Assembly: GCA_024760905.1 (NCBI GenBank)
Contig: CM045737.1
Coordinates: 19,412,348 to 19,476,347 of the forward strand
Length of the DNA: 64,000 nt
Direction: 5' to 3'
Source of the DNA: Plotosus lineatus
Lineage: Eukaryota > Chordata > Actinopteri > Siluriformes > Plotosidae
Shown here: piece by piece, positions 25,216-36,654 of the stretch
How the letters are laid out: the number at the start of each line of letters is the position of its first letter
Position numbering within the stretch: position 1 is the first letter of the stretch
The notes under the pieces: generated by a model
Databases searched by the model: none
What the model saw: the letters and a program-made list of their open reading frames with translations, nothing else
Told to the model about the DNA's origin: nothing
Translations under genes and position numbers: made by a program

Positions 25216-25599
25216 TTTATCTTGTGAGCGTTTGTCCTGTGAGAAAATGTCCTGGAACCTGGGTCAGAATATTTACTTCGGGCTTCTACACACAAGACAG
25301 AACATATTACACTTCTGCTGGTATTATTCCATCAGTGTCCAGGTTCTTCTAGGGTAAAACTAGATTTTTAAAATAGATTAGCAGTAGCATGGACAGTGGT
25401 ACCTCACTTTACGAAATTAATCCGATCCAGCGCCTTTTTCGTAAGCTGCATTTTTCGCAAGTTGAACCGCATTTTACATGAAAAACGCATGATTCGTTCC
25501 AAGGCTCCCAATACTTCCCCCTAAACCCTTTAAAAATGATAAAAGTACACCAATTTTGTATGAAATATGTGTTAAAAGTAAAAGAGAACTATTTACCTT

Positions 25600-25814
25600 T
25601 TTTAAAAATCTCTTGAACCTCCCATGCGAAACTTTAAAGTCCGGGGGTTGCTGTTCCCGTCCTTCACGAGGTCCTTAAATATGGCGATTGCTTTTTCCGA
25701 AATAATCTCCTTCATCACTGTATCTCCGCTTTTAAGGGCTCCTTCTGCTTCAATATCGTCCCGATTGTAGAGGGGTTTCGGCCATACTCCTTTGCGATTT
25801 CACTCAACCAAATC
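25600..25814 (-). pseudogene. Tigger transposase fragment, second half (after LINE insertion)
   Basis: Continues the frame begun at 29077: WLSEIAKEYGRNPSTIGTIL and KQKE followed by a stop, then recognisable but broken sequence (IISEKAIAIFKDLVK). This is the helix-turn-helix DNA-binding region of Tigger transposases. Its reading frame meets the LINE target duplication at 25802-25814. Confidence 0.75.
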
Positions 25815-28800
25815 TTCTTTTCCTTTCGGCTTTTCCCTTCAGGGGTCGCCACAGCGAATCATCTGCCTCCATCTCACCCTATCCTTTGCATCTTCTTCTC
25901 TTACACCAACGACCTTCATGTCCTCCTTCACCACATCCATGAATCGTCGCTTGGGTCTTCCCCTAGGCCTTCTGCCTGGTAGTTCCAGCCTCAGCATCCT
26001 ATTACCAATATACTCACTATCCCTCCTCTGGACATGTCCAAACCATCTCAATCTAGCCTCTCTGACTTTGTCTCCGAAACGTCTTACATGTGCTGTCCCT
26101 CTGATGTGCTCATTCCTAATCCTATCCATCCTCGTTACTCCCAAAGAGAACCTCAACATTTTCATCTCTGCTACCTCCAGCTCTGCCTCCTGTCTTTTCC
26201 CCAGGGCCACTGTTTCAAAACCATACAACATTGTTGGCCTCAACACCGTCTTGTACACTTTTCCTTTCATTTTTGCCGATACCCTCCTATCACACATCAC
26301 ACCGGACACTTTTCTCCAACTATTCCAACCTGCCTGCACACGCTTCTTGACCTCTTTTCCACACTCTCCATTGCTCTGGATTGTTGAGCCTAAGTACTTA
26401 AAATCCTCCACCTTTCTTATCTCTGCTCCCTGTAATCTCACCGTTCCTCTTGGGTCCTTGTCATTCATGCACATGTATTCTGTCTTACTGAGGCTAATCT
26501 TCATTCCCCTCCTTTCTAGGCCATACCTCCACCTCTCTAGGTTTTCCTGCACTTGTTCTCTGCTCTCACTACAGATCACAATGTATTCTGCAAACATCAT
26601 AGTCCATGGGGAATCTTGTCTAACCTCATCTGTCAGCCTGTCCATCACCATAGCAAACAAGAAGGGGCTGAGAGCCTTGGTGCAGTCCGACCGCCACCTT
26701 GAACTCTTCTGTCACACCAACAGCACACCTCACCACTGTCTTACATCTCTCATACATGTCCTGCACCACTCTAACATACTTCTCTGCCACTCCAGACTTC
26801 CTCATGCAATACCACAGTTCCTCTCTCGGCACCCTGTCATATGCTTTCTCCAGATCCACAATGCAGCTCCTTCTAACCTTCTCTGTACTTCTCCATTAAC
26901 ATCCTCAAGGCAAACACTGCATCTGTGGTGCTCTTTCTTGGCATGAAACCAAACTGTTGTTCACAAATGCTGACTTCTGCCCTTAGTCTAGCTTCCACTA
27001 TTCTTTCCCATAACTTCATCGTATGGCTCATCAACGTTATCCCTCTGTAGTTGCCACAACTCTGAACATCTCCCTTGTTCTTAAAAATGGGCACCAGCAC
27101 ACTTCTCCTCCATTCCTCTGGCATCCTCTCACTCTCTAAGACCTTGTTAAATGTTCTTGTCAGAAAATCTACTGCTATCTCTCCTAGACACTTCCATACC
27201 TCCACCGGTATGTCATCAGGACCAACTGCCTTTCTATTCTTCATCCTCTTCAATGCCCTCCTCACTTCACCCTTACTAATCTTTGCTACTTCCTGGTCCT
27301 CAACAGTAACCTCTTCTACTCTTTTTTCTCTCTCATTTTCCTCATTCATCAGCTCTTCAAAGTACTCTTTCCATCTTCCCAGCACACTTCTGTCATCAGT
27401 CAATACATTTCCCTCTCTGTCCTTTATCAATCTAACTTGCTGCACGTCATTCCCATCTCTATTTCTCTGCTGTGCCAACCTGTATAAATCATTTTCTCCC
27501 TCCTTACTTTCCAACTGAGCATACAAGTCATCAAACCCGCTCTGTTTGGCCTTTGACACTGCTACCTTTGCCTTACGCTGTGTCTCTCTGTACTCCTGTT
27601 TACTCTCTTCGGTTTTCTCAATGTCCCACTTCTTCTTAGCTAAGCTCTTCCTTTGTACACACTCCTGCACTTCCTCATTCCACCACCAAGTCTCCTTATC
27701 TACTTTCCTTCCAGATGACACACCAAGTATTCTCCTACCTGTCTCCCTGATCACATTAGCTGTAGTTGTCCAGTCATCTGGAAGCACTTCCTGACCACCC
27801 AAAGCCTGTTTCAAGTCCTCCTTGAAGACAACCTGACACTCTTCCTTTTTCAACTTCCACCACTTTGTCTTCTGCTCTGCCTTTGCCTTCTTCACCTTCC
27901 TCACCATCAGCATCATCCTGCACACCACCATCCTATGCTGTTTGGCAACACTCTCACCCGCTACTACTTTGCAGTCACTGACTTCCTTTAAATTACATCG
28001 CCTACACAAGATGTAGTCTACCTGTGTGCTCCTACCTCCACTTTTATAAGTCACCCTATGCTCCTCTCTCTTCTGGAATAAAGTATTCACCACAGCCATT
28101 TCCATCCTTTTTGCAAAATCTACCAACATCTGTCCTTCTGCGTTCCTGTCCTGGATACCAAACCTACCCATCACTTCCTTGTCCCCTCTGTTGCCTGCAC
28201 CAACATGTCCATTGAAGTCTGCCCCAATGACCACTCTTTCACCTCTGGGGGTACTCTGCATCACTTCATCTAACTCCCTCCAGAATCTCTCCTTCTCTTC
28301 TCGCTCACATCCTGTCTGTGGGGCATAAGCACTAACAACATTGACCATCACACCTTTAATTTCTAACTTGAGACTCATCACTCTGTCTGACACTCTTTTC
28401 ACTTCTAGAACATTCCTGGCAAACTCCTCCTTCAAGATGACTCCGACTCCATTTCTCTTCCCATCCACACCATGATAAAACAGTTTAAACCCTGCTCCTA
28501 TGCTTCTAGCCTTGCGACCTTTCCACCTGGTCTCCTGAACACACAGTATGTCCACCTTCATCCTCTGCATCATGTCAGCCAGCTCTCTACCTTTTCCTGT
28601 CATAGTTCCAACATTCAAAGTCCCTACTTTCAGTCCTAGACTCATGCCTCTCCTCTTCTCTCTCTGGCAACGGACACGCCTCCCGCCTCTCCTTCTTCGA
28701 CATCTTCGACCAACAGTAGTCCAATTTCCATCAGCACCCTGTTGGTTGACGGCACTGATGGCGGTTGTTGTTAACCCGGGCCTCGACCGATCCGGTATGT

Positions 28801-28963
28801 GATTTTTTCTTGTGATTCGCATAGTTTATTTGGCATTTGTTTTACGCCGGATGCCCTTCCTGATGCAACCCTCTGCATTTATCCGGGCTTGGGACCGGCG
28901 TGAGGGAGAGACACTGGTTTGTGCCCCCCCCCCCCCCCCCTCACGGCTGCATTTCTCAACCAA
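25815..28963 (-). mobile_element. RTE-clade LINE, copy 2, nearly full length (minus strand)
   Basis: Flanked by the 13-bp target duplication ACTCAACCAAATC at 25802-25814 and 28964-28976. The 3' terminus (25815) is the conserved TTCTTTTCCTTTCGGC end. The 5' region holds CAGGAAGGGCATCCGGCG and a poly(C) run at 28925-28940. One long frame encodes the endonuclease and the start of the reverse transcriptase. Best described as an RTE/BovB-like non-LTR retrotransposon. Confidence 0.92.
25839..28822 (-). pseudogene. endonuclease-reverse transcriptase of RTE LINE copy 2 (frameshifted, active site mutated)
   Basis: A 649-codon frame (28822-26873) holds an APE-type endonuclease with N70 (GTLNVGTM), E97 (CVQETRW), D202/N204 (GADFNGH), D269 (QVDYIL) and H296 (QHRMVV), then a linker and RT motifs up to FGFMPRKSTTDAVFALRML. 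A ~7-base deletion near 26862 breaks the frame; motif A (DLEKAYDRVPR) follows at 26859-26626, and a second shift lies after HQGS near 26675. The last piece (26660-25839) carries the C-terminal domain, but the catalytic FADD is changed to FAEY. Copy 1 keeps FADD. Dead as a whole, though the endonuclease part is intact by eye. Coding potential on the opposite strand here (e.g. 25792-26946) is a shadow. Confidence 0.9.
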
Positions 28964-29077
28964 ACTCAACCAAATCCCACTTTAATATTTTTTTATCATC
29001 TCCTGTTTTACTTTCATTGATAATGGAGACCGCTCCTTCTTTTCCGTCTCACCGGAAATCACTTTCTTGGGGCTCAT
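28964..29077 (-). pseudogene. Tigger transposase fragment, N-terminal part
   Basis: Starts with an ATG at 29077-29075 and reads MSPKKVISGETEKKERSPLS, then KVKQEMIKKY, one stop, and SGIWLSE as it enters the LINE target site. The motif 'KVKQEMIKKY-SG--LSEIA-EYG' is the N-terminal part of a Tigger-type transposase. The LINE insertion at 28963/25815 separates it from 25600-25814. Confidence 0.75.
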
Positions 29078-29477
29078 GATTAATGACAAAAAATAACGCT
29101 GCAATAAGCACACTCAAAAAAACTCACGGAACTCATGAACCAACAGTATAACTCTCCTTCATGCTTGTGTTGAACAATGGGCCGAAGGCACACAAAAAGC
29201 ATTATGGGTACAGTACTGTATTATGGAGATTCAGCTCCTTCCTAGCCAATGGGAGGCCAGTGGGCCGGGATATTGGGAGACAACCAATGGGAAAGCAATG
29301 GGAAAGCAACTCGCGCATTGTTTGAATGTTTGAATGGCGCGTTTGAATTTTTAAGATGGTGCTTTCGTAACGTTAACTTGTTTTGTATCCAGAGACAAAA
29401 ATTTTAGCAAAATGCATTTCGTAACCTGAATTTTTCGTTTGGTGAGACTTTCGTAAAAGTGAGGTACCACTGTATTA

Positions 29478-29570
29478 CAGAGGCGTAGGGCTTAGCACGC
29501 TTTCCTAAAAGCAAGAAGGCCCTCAGTTTGATTCCCAGGCTCTGGTGTCTCTGTGTGGAGTTTGCCCTTA
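29478..29570 (+). mobile_element. V-SINE-like fragment (head only)
   Basis: GGCTTAGCACGC, AGCAAGAAGGCCCTCAG and TCTGTGTGGAGTTTGCC match the 5' part of the V-SINE-like elements elsewhere in the window. Confidence 0.7.
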
Positions 29571-29572
29571 TA

Positions 29573-29872
29573 GGCAGTGATGGCTCAGAGGTTAAGATTA
29601 CTAATCCGATGGTTGGGAGTTCAAGCCCCAGTAGCATCAAGCTGTCGTTGATGGCATTAATTGCTTAGTCGTATTAAAATGGGTGGTGGTGAGGGAATGA
29701 GCTGCACCTTCCCTTTCTCCATATTCATGGCTGAAGTGGCCTTGAGCAATTCTCCTAATGCCCGATTACTTCCAGGCCACCCTCGATGTGTATGGCAGCC
29801 CACTGAGCCCTCCGAGTGTGTGCTCATTTTGGATTCGTTAAATGCAGAGGCAGCCTTGTGGGATTAATACAG
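29573..29872 (+). mobile_element. tRNA-derived SINE, family C (plus strand)
   Basis: tRNA-like head (GGCAGTGATGGCTCAGAGGT; B-box-like GGGAGTTCAAGCCCC), a body with CCTTGAGCAATTCTCC and TGTGTGGCAGCCCACTG-type sequence, and a 3' end GGGATTAATACAG. It matches the copy at 33074-33375. Confidence 0.8.
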
Positions 29873-30054
29873 AACAGCAAAACAAATAATTTCAGGATAG
29901 TATTAATCAATAATTATTATTATACGTTGCTCTCTTTTACTGTGGCACTGTGTAGCACGTCAAACTCATAGCAAGAATATCTCATCCCAAAGACATGCAC
30001 ATTAGGCAAAGGGCCTGTTTGAAATTGCTCTGGATGTAAGTATGAGGGTAAATA

Positions 30055-30114
<60 letters not shown>

Positions 30115-30330
30115 TGTGTGTTGTCCCTGTATTGGCATCATCCTCTCCTGACCCGAATAGGATAAATCTGTTTAGCAAATGAATGAATAAGTTATAATTA
30201 CACTATTTTAATGCAACCATTTTAAAAATGTAAATAATGTTTTCCATTTTATTGGATTAATTCTTGTTTCTTATTTTTTCTCTCATTTTGTTGTGGTTCT
30301 TGCTTTTATTATACAGTTTTTCTTACACGG
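29873..30330. other. non-coding sequence with (GT)n
   Basis: (GT)n at about 30058-30121 lies inside a V-SINE-like fragment (CCCAAAGACATGCACATTAG at about 29985). Otherwise nothing is recognised. Confidence 0.55.
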
Positions 30331-31168
30331 CTGTGTTTAAAATAAGAGCAGTGTGTTTAAAAAAATTAATCAAGCTCAAAATCCTTATAATCGCTTTTAT
30401 TTCCATATACACACAAACATGCTGTTATTCCTTTAAAGAAATTGAAGAAAAGTGAATATTAGACTGCTAAAAAATAGCAGTGTCTGCTTCGATCTTTACA
30501 AACTCAAACATTCACTGAATAAACTGAGAAAAATATGAAATTTTGCTTTCCTTTGAGTCACTGAACTAATAATATTCAGTTGTAATCTCTGTTTCTGAGA
30601 AATGCTGCACATCTGTGTTGTGGAGTCAACCAACTTCTGGCACCTGTGAACAGGTATCCCAGCCCAGGATGATTGGACTACATTCCACAGTTCTTCTGCA
30701 TTTAAGTTCTGGGGATGGACTGGCCAATCTTGTTGGTCTGAAGCCAGAATGTTGCTCATTTAGTGGTGTGTTTGGGGTCGTTGCCTTGTTGGAACACCCA
30801 TCTCAAGGGCATTTCCTCTTCAGCACAAAGCAGCACAACCTCAAGTATTCTGATGTATTCAAACTGTTCCATGATCATGCCTTCCTTCGTAAATATCGGC
30901 GATGATTGACACCTGTTTTTCAAAGAATGAATGACGTCACTAATTCAACTCCACACTGCTATTAATTTGAACACGCCCCTTTCAATTAGTGATTCAATTA
31001 CATAGAATCAGCAACATGCAGGTAATGATTGTTGGGTCTTTTGGATTCTATTACTCCACTCCACCTGCCATTAAATTATTTACCATGTAGAAATATCATT
31101 TTTTACCAAAAACACTGATTGATCAGGTTAGTGATGTCTGACTGATATTATTTTTAACACAACTGTAT
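30331..31168. mobile_element. Tc1/mariner-like element, internally deleted
   Basis: Ends: GGCTGTGTTTAAAATAAGAG on the left and TTTTTAACACAACTGTA on the right, inverted relative to each other. The middle contains CAACTTCTGGCACCTGTGAA and GTGTGTTTGGGGTCGTTGCC followed by TTGTTGGAACACCCATCTCA, diagnostic of the antisense strand of a fish Tc1-like transposase (the catalytic DPDP-type neighbourhood). About 840 bp against roughly 1.3-1.6 kb for full copies; no open transposase frame remains. Confidence 0.8.
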
Positions 31169-31180
31169 ACTGGACTAATT

Positions 31181-31378
31181 CTTCTTTTTTTTTTTTCCTT
31201 TCGGCTTTTCCCTTCAGGGGTCGTCACAGCGAATCATCTGCCTCCATCTCACCCTATTCTTTGCATCTTCTTCTCTTACACCAACGACCTTCATGTCCTC
31301 CTTCACCACATCCATGAATCGTCTCTTTGGTCTTCCTCTGGGCCTTCTGCCTGGTAGTTCCAGCCTCAGCATCCTATT
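31181..31378 (-). mobile_element. RTE LINE 3'-end fragment (5'-truncated)
   Basis: About 195 bp matching the 3' end of the RTE LINE copies, from the terminal TTTCGGCTTTTCCCTTCAGG to AGCCTCAGCATCCTATT. A short insert of this kind is typical of incomplete reverse transcription. Confidence 0.85.
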
Positions 31379-31510
31379 TAATTGTCTGATCTAAATTGCC
31401 CCTAGGTTTGAGTGTAAATGGTTATTTGTGTGATGGTCCTGCAGTGGTCCGGCGAGCTGTTTACTGTGTACTCCACCTTTGTATAAGGTGTCATTGGAAG
31501 CATGCTCCAT
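31379..31510 (+). mobile_element. V-SINE/L2 tail fragment
   Basis: TCTAAATTGCCCCTAGGTTT and CCGGCGAGCTGTTTACTGTG match the centre and tail of V-SINE-like elements. The RTE fragment abuts its 5' side. Confidence 0.65.
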
Positions 31511-31578
31511 TTTGGCAAGTGAAAGTAATCTGTATTACTAAATTAAATCATGGATTTTATCTGTACTCATATTTAACA

Positions 31579-31872
31579 GGGGAGGCGCGGTGGCGTAGTG
31601 GTTAGCACGTCCACCTCACAGCAAGAAGGCCTGGGTTTGATTCCCAGCCTGGCCGTTTCTGTGTGGAGTTTGCATGTTCTTCCCGTGCTTGCGTGGGTTT
31701 CCTCCCACAATCCAAAGACGTGCACAGTAGGTTAATTGGCCGTTCTAAATCACCCGTAGGTGGTTAATGACCTGGAGAGGGATGGGCACCGCCAGGCCAA
31801 ATCAGCCCAAGTCTCACCATGGAGACACCCCAATGACATCCCTGGATGTTAAGGGATAAGTGAAGAAGTATT
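31579..31872 (+). mobile_element. V-SINE-like element (plus strand)
   Basis: Well preserved head (GGCGCGGTGGCGTAGTGGTT; GGGTTTGATTCCC), the conserved stretch TCTGTGTGGAGTTTGCATGT, CCTCCCACAATCCAAAGACG and AAATCACCCGTAGG. The 3' part differs from the usual L2 tail. Confidence 0.85.
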
Positions 31873-32684
31873 AAACAATTTTATAATTTTTTTTCTCCAA
31901 AATGTTTTAGTTACAAAATATAGAAATGTCATACAGTAATTGGTAAGTGAAATCACTGCAAGTGATTTTATGCCATTCTTCGTTTATCTGCAAACTTTTG
32001 TTTGCTTTTGAGCAATTTGCAGTGGAAATCCCCTCGCTGGTTCTGAACCATAGGGTATATGTATATATATGTCTGAGTGGGGTTTCCCCCCATAAGCCTT
32101 GTCTAAACGATATGCTTCAAACACCAAACTAGGTGCTAATGAACTGGGTCCTGACAAAGTTTACTTTCCTGGGTTGAGTCCCACTGTACAATGGCTTCAT
32201 TCACTGGATCTCAGCCGTGGAAAGTGTCTGTAAGGTAATCCCGTAAGAGTTCGTGAGACCTTTCCGAATTCTCAATATGTCTTTCTCCTGACCCCCCTTT
32301 TGGTCCCTGCCAAGGATAACACTAATATACCTCAGCTGATACTAGCAGTCAGCACGAAGATTTGCATGCAGCAAAATGGCATCCATTCACAAATAGCTGG
32401 CATATTCACAGGCGAAGGAAACAAACACCTCCCCTTGTGTGCCCTATTACTCACCCAATGCACTTACAGCTTAAACATCAGAGTCATTGCCCTGTTGGAC
32501 ATCTCCCAAAGCATCAGGCGTAAAATACAATCAAGCAGATTTTCAGTTCACTTAAATATTCAATAACATACAATTTAGACTTTGGGTGTTTTGTATAAGT
32601 TTCTTAATATATTGTCTTTCAATGAAAGCAGCAGCTGTATAATAGGGACATGCTACTTGTTTTAGAACACTTGTTTTATGAATA
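31873..32684. other. unique sequence, nothing recognised
   Basis: Mixed-composition sequence. An 88-codon frame at 32300-32566 has no domain I can assign. A degenerate retroelement gag or protease was considered but is not supported. Confidence 0.45.
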
Positions 32685-32985
32685 AACTACCTAATCTTAT
32701 TAGGGACATGGAGAGGCTGATGCCTATCCCAGCCAACATCGGGCCAAGGTGAGGTACACCCTGAAAAAATCTCCAGACTATTACAGGGCCAACACGCACA
32801 ACCATTTATTATTGCATTTTGGTACAGCCAATTAGACTAATGTGCATCACATTGTAATGTCATCAAGCACGAAGAAAACATGAAAACTCCATACAGAAAC
32901 GGCCAAGCCCAGGACTCGAACCCAGATGCCTCTTGCCATGAGGCAGACATGCTAAACACCATGCCACCGCTTTGGTGTTCTTTAG
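32685..32985 (-). mobile_element. V-SINE-like element with L2 tail (minus strand)
   Basis: Tail CTTATTAGGGACATGGAGAG, GAGGTACACCCTG, centre GCCAATTAGACTAATGTGCA and head GGACTCGAACCCAGATGCCT. Diverged. Confidence 0.75.
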
Positions 32986-33073
32986 TATCAAAATAAACAC
33001 AACCAGCAGAGGAGGAACATGTGCAATGTCACCTGCTTTGGTCGCTAAATTATAATACTTAAAGTCACTTGTT

Positions 33074-33375
33074 TGGCAGCCATAGCCTAATGGTAAGAAA
33101 TGCGGCTTTGGGACAGAAAGGTTGCTGGTTTGACTCCTGAACCAGCGGGAAAAATGTGTGGCGGTGAAGGAGTGAGCTGCACCTTCCCTTCCTCCACATT
33201 CATGGCTGAAGTGCCCTTGAGCAAGGCACGTAAACCCCAACTACTCTCCGGGTGTTCTCAATGTGTGTGGCAGCCCACTGCTCCAAATATGTGTGCTCAC
33301 TGTTTACATGTGTGTGTCCTCATGCTGTATTTGTTAAATGCAGAAGCAATAATTTCCCTTGCGGGATTAATACAG
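33074..33375 (+). mobile_element. tRNA-derived SINE, family C (plus strand)
   Basis: Head GGCAGCCATAGCCTAATGGT with GGTTGCTGGTTTGACTCC, body CCCTTGAGCAAGGCACGTAA, CTCACTGTTTACATGTGTG, and 3' end GCGGGATTAATACAGTAT. The best preserved family C copy here. Confidence 0.85.
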
Positions 33376-33700
33376 TATATTAAATATAAAGAACAGCAGT
33401 GAAAGAAGGAATGGTAACAATGAATGGTGTACTGTATATTGGCTCATTATTAGATGTACTGGAGCATATTTGGAAAGACTGAAGTCTACACTGCACAGTG
33501 ACTACACTGAAGACAGAGAATGTCTATTTGGACTCATGTTTTTGCATTTGGGTTTTGCAGAAGTTTGAGTTACTACCTTACTCAAATGCATAAATATTGT
33601 ACTTGTTTTTCAAAATCAGAAAACAGGGAGTAAAATAAGAGTGATTGCTTTCACAATTAAAAAAAATCCAAAAAAATTCTATGACAACAACAAAAATAAA
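33376..33700. other. unique sequence, nothing recognised
   Basis: AT-rich sequence without gene or repeat signature. Confidence 0.45.
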
Positions 33701-33702
33701 AT

Positions 33703-34033
33703 CATTCATTCATTTTCTGTAAACGCTTAATCCTAATTGGGGTCACAGGGAGGATGGTGCCCATCCCAGCCGACTCTGAGCGAGGGCAGAGTACACCCTG
33801 GACAGCTCGCCAGAGCAGAAATATACTGACGGCTATGCAGCTACTCTTGCCACAAGTCAGCAATGGTTCTTTTTCCGGAACCTCTCACCATAGACAGCGA
33901 GAGACATGGTCGGCCTTTGATAACCCAGTTAGCTGCACTGGGGGGACAATGACAACCTGTTGAGCAAGGGGCTTGAACCCCAACTTTAGGATCAATGATC
34001 CAGCACCTTTACTATCAGGCCACCACTGCCTCA
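33703..34033 (-). mobile_element. SINE family A with L2-type tail (minus strand)
   Basis: Tail TTCATTTTCTGTAAACGC to head CAGGCCACCACTGCC, with body GTTAGCTGCACTGGGGGG. Boundaries are within a few bases; no clean target duplication was seen. Confidence 0.85.
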
Positions 34034-34039
34034 TACAAA

Positions 34040-34495
34040 ATTAGTGCATATTATTATTATTATTATTATTTGGGATTTTTTTCTACTCAATTTATTCGCA
34101 CCCAATTCCCACCCATCAAGTGTTGCCTTCCCTATCACATGAACACCACCGACCAGTGAGGGGCGAAAGCATGCACAACCCCCCTCTGTGACATGTAATG
34201 CAATGCACCCGCCTCTTTTCAAACTGCAGCGCATGCGTATTTTGGGGGGCAGTCTAACACACTCGGAGGGAAAGTGCGATCCGCCCCCTCATATGAATGA
34301 GCTCACATGATTGGCTGGTGATTAATGTGAGTGACAGGGAAGTGAGCGTATGCCGTCCCTCCCATGAGAAGTTGGCCAATAAGCTCCCGTGAACTCCCGA
34401 CTATGGATGGCTGTGGCGTTAACCCAGATTCGAACTTGCGATCTCCGGGTTAATAGTCGCCACCTTGTTGATCCGCCATTCGGGAGCCATTGGTG
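34040..34495 (-). mobile_element. tRNA-derived SINE-like element, family D (minus strand)
   Basis: Read on the minus strand it starts near 34495 with GGCTCCCGAATGGCGGATCA and a B-box-like GCAAGTTCGAATCTG. A GC-rich body of about 350 bp follows, including GGGAGGGACGGCATACGC, and it ends near an ATT run (34050-34070). Only one copy is in the window, so the boundaries are uncertain. Confidence 0.6.
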
Positions 34496-36245
34496 TATAT
34501 TTTGACCTTTTGCCCTGAGACATTTCGGAGAAAAGTAATTTAATATATGAAATGATATCTTTATCCTTAAGGACAAGCTGAACTTTGGTATTACACTGGT
34601 TTTGTGTTTAGCTGGCATTATCCTCTCCTTTCCTGGAGATAATGGTAAACTAAAACGTCTCCCCTTTTCGCTATCAAGGATTACACCTTGGTACGTCACT
34701 AACTTCTCACATGCAGGTGGCTGTTGAGTTTTGACAATGTTGGGTGTTTTTTTTTTCCATTGGGTTTATTTTCAGCTCACAAGAAACATATGTAATCCAC
34801 GCAGAGACTAAAAAAGAGGGGGAACCATAAAAGTATCTGGCAGATGACCTTTATCCAAACATATGAGTCTGTTCATCCATATCTTTTATGTCTACAAGTT
34901 GTAGAGTGATAAAACCCAGAAGCTCATATGTAAAGCACCGATGTGTAATAAACACTGCTATACAGTAGCTGATCTTCAAAGCATGTGCTATTTCAACATA
35001 TGATATTCAGGTCCAAAGGTGCTTTCTGTCTCCTGGAAAGATGAAGAAGGTAAAACTTGGGGTTAGCATGTGGCAGCAGCTGTATTAATAGCTATCTACC
35101 CTCTACAGGCTGCAATGGCTTATTTATATCAGATGTTTCCATGAGAGCAAGAGCTACAGGACTTGGCTGATTTTGACGGAAATTTAAGATCTTCGAGTGA
35201 ACATAGAGATAATTGAAAATGCATGCTGCTGTTGGTTTTTTCTTATACATCCCCCACCACCCTCCAATTTGGATGTGTCCATGTGAATGTGTGTGCATTT
35301 TCTTCCACGCGAACCTTTTCGGTGGAAATATCAACAACCAGAAACAAGGCTTGCTGTAGGCACCTTTTAAATGTATAAACAATCAATAAAGAAGACATTA
35401 ATGTTGGGTTTGGGTGCTGGCACGAGATAATCAAGTCAAAGGGCTATTTGTCAGACTTACTCTCTGACTCTCTCTATATACGCTTCTATTGACACAGACA
35501 ATACAACTATTGACAATATACTCATTCAGTGGGTTTGAGAATTATTTTAGTTCAGCCCAACATGTGTTGCTTTATAGCTTTGATTTATGGAAATCTTTTT
35601 TCAGCGCTGTAACCAGGCTCCGAAAGCTGACATTCTGTTTTGGGGGTGGAGAACCTTATCGTAAAATTAAAGCGACTTAGTCAAAAGGTTAAATAAGGTG
35701 TGAGGCTGGTACAGGATGTGACACACCAGAACTTAAATTCCTCTCAAAATCTTTGACCCTAAAAAGCAGTAAAATGGACCTGCACTCAGGTAGCGGATAA
35801 GGTCAAGTTTGAACTGCATTCATAAAAAATAAATAAAATGAAATAAAATAAAATAAAAAATGAAGGGGAAAACGGCAGCAGCCTGACTTTTATGAATGGA
35901 CCATTGTGATGTGTGGCAGTCTTGTCGGTAAATGTTTTCAATTGCATTTGATCCTGTAGTGAGGCTGCTAATTGGTGAAGCATGTTTCCCAGGTCAGCCG
36001 GAGGTTTTGTCCTCCTCATACACACGCTCTTGTGTCGATTGCCTTCGGGATTTGTAGCCAAATAGACATCTATTCAGACTTCCAGTATAAGTTATTCCAT
36101 TTCAGGCGGACAGCAACAAGTTGGGCATTACCTTTAAAGGATAATTCATCGAAAAATATTCTACAACATGAAATCAACATGGCGGCCAGTTTAGGTGTGG
36201 TGTGGTATATTTGTTTGTTTGCTTTTACACAAAATAACAACTGAA
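34496..36245. other. repeat-poor non-coding block
   Basis: About 1.7 kb of mixed-composition sequence with only a short A-rich simple repeat (35825-35858). No exon is recognised. It stands out from its repeat-rich surroundings and is a candidate conserved non-coding block (inference). Confidence 0.5.
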
Positions 36246-36365
36246 ACCTCTACATTCATTCATTCATTTTCTGAACCTCGTAATCCTCATTTAGGTTACG
36301 AAGAGGCTGGTGCCCATCTCAGCCGACTCTGGGTGAGGGCAGAGTACACCCTGGACAATTCAAAA
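36246..36365 (-). mobile_element. L2-type tail fragment
   Basis: TTCATTCATTTTCTGAACCT through GAGTACACCCTGGACA matches the tail of family A SINEs. No body or head is attached. Confidence 0.7.
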
Positions 36366-36654
36366 CTTCTCCAATCATCAGTATTCATTATCCCCCCCCC
36401 CCGTGTAATCAGGTGATAAGAGTGCCTCAGTAGCGTTTTACAAAAACGTACACTGTACAGCCGTATCTTTCTTACTATTAGGAGTAATGTTCTTGTAGTA
36501 AATGTTCTCATACCTCAATTTTCCATGTTAAAACATAAAGTTAAAAACTGTCTTAAACTCACATTTCGATGAAATATGTTTTAAGATTCTGCCTTACCTC
36601 CTTTGAACAGCTCCATCCTGCCACCCTATGGTTTCACAGTGAAACCTTCACATT

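Larger units (their letters stand above)
25394..29472 (-). mobile_element. Tigger/pogo-like element with transposase remnant, split by an RTE LINE
   Basis: Left end CAGTGGTACCTCACTTTACG at 25394; the right end is its near complement, ending ACCACTG at 29472. Without the LINE (25815-28976 including one duplicated target copy) the element is about 0.9 kb. The minus strand encodes a broken Tigger-type transposase N-terminus. Confidence 0.8.

Noticed and set aside
25792..26946. 384-codon plus-strand frame
   Set aside because: Antisense shadow of the LINE reverse transcriptase on the minus strand.
32300..32566. Possible retroelement protease or gag fragment
   Set aside because: Only a vague resemblance; no Asp-Ser/Thr-Gly motif and no neighbouring pol traces.
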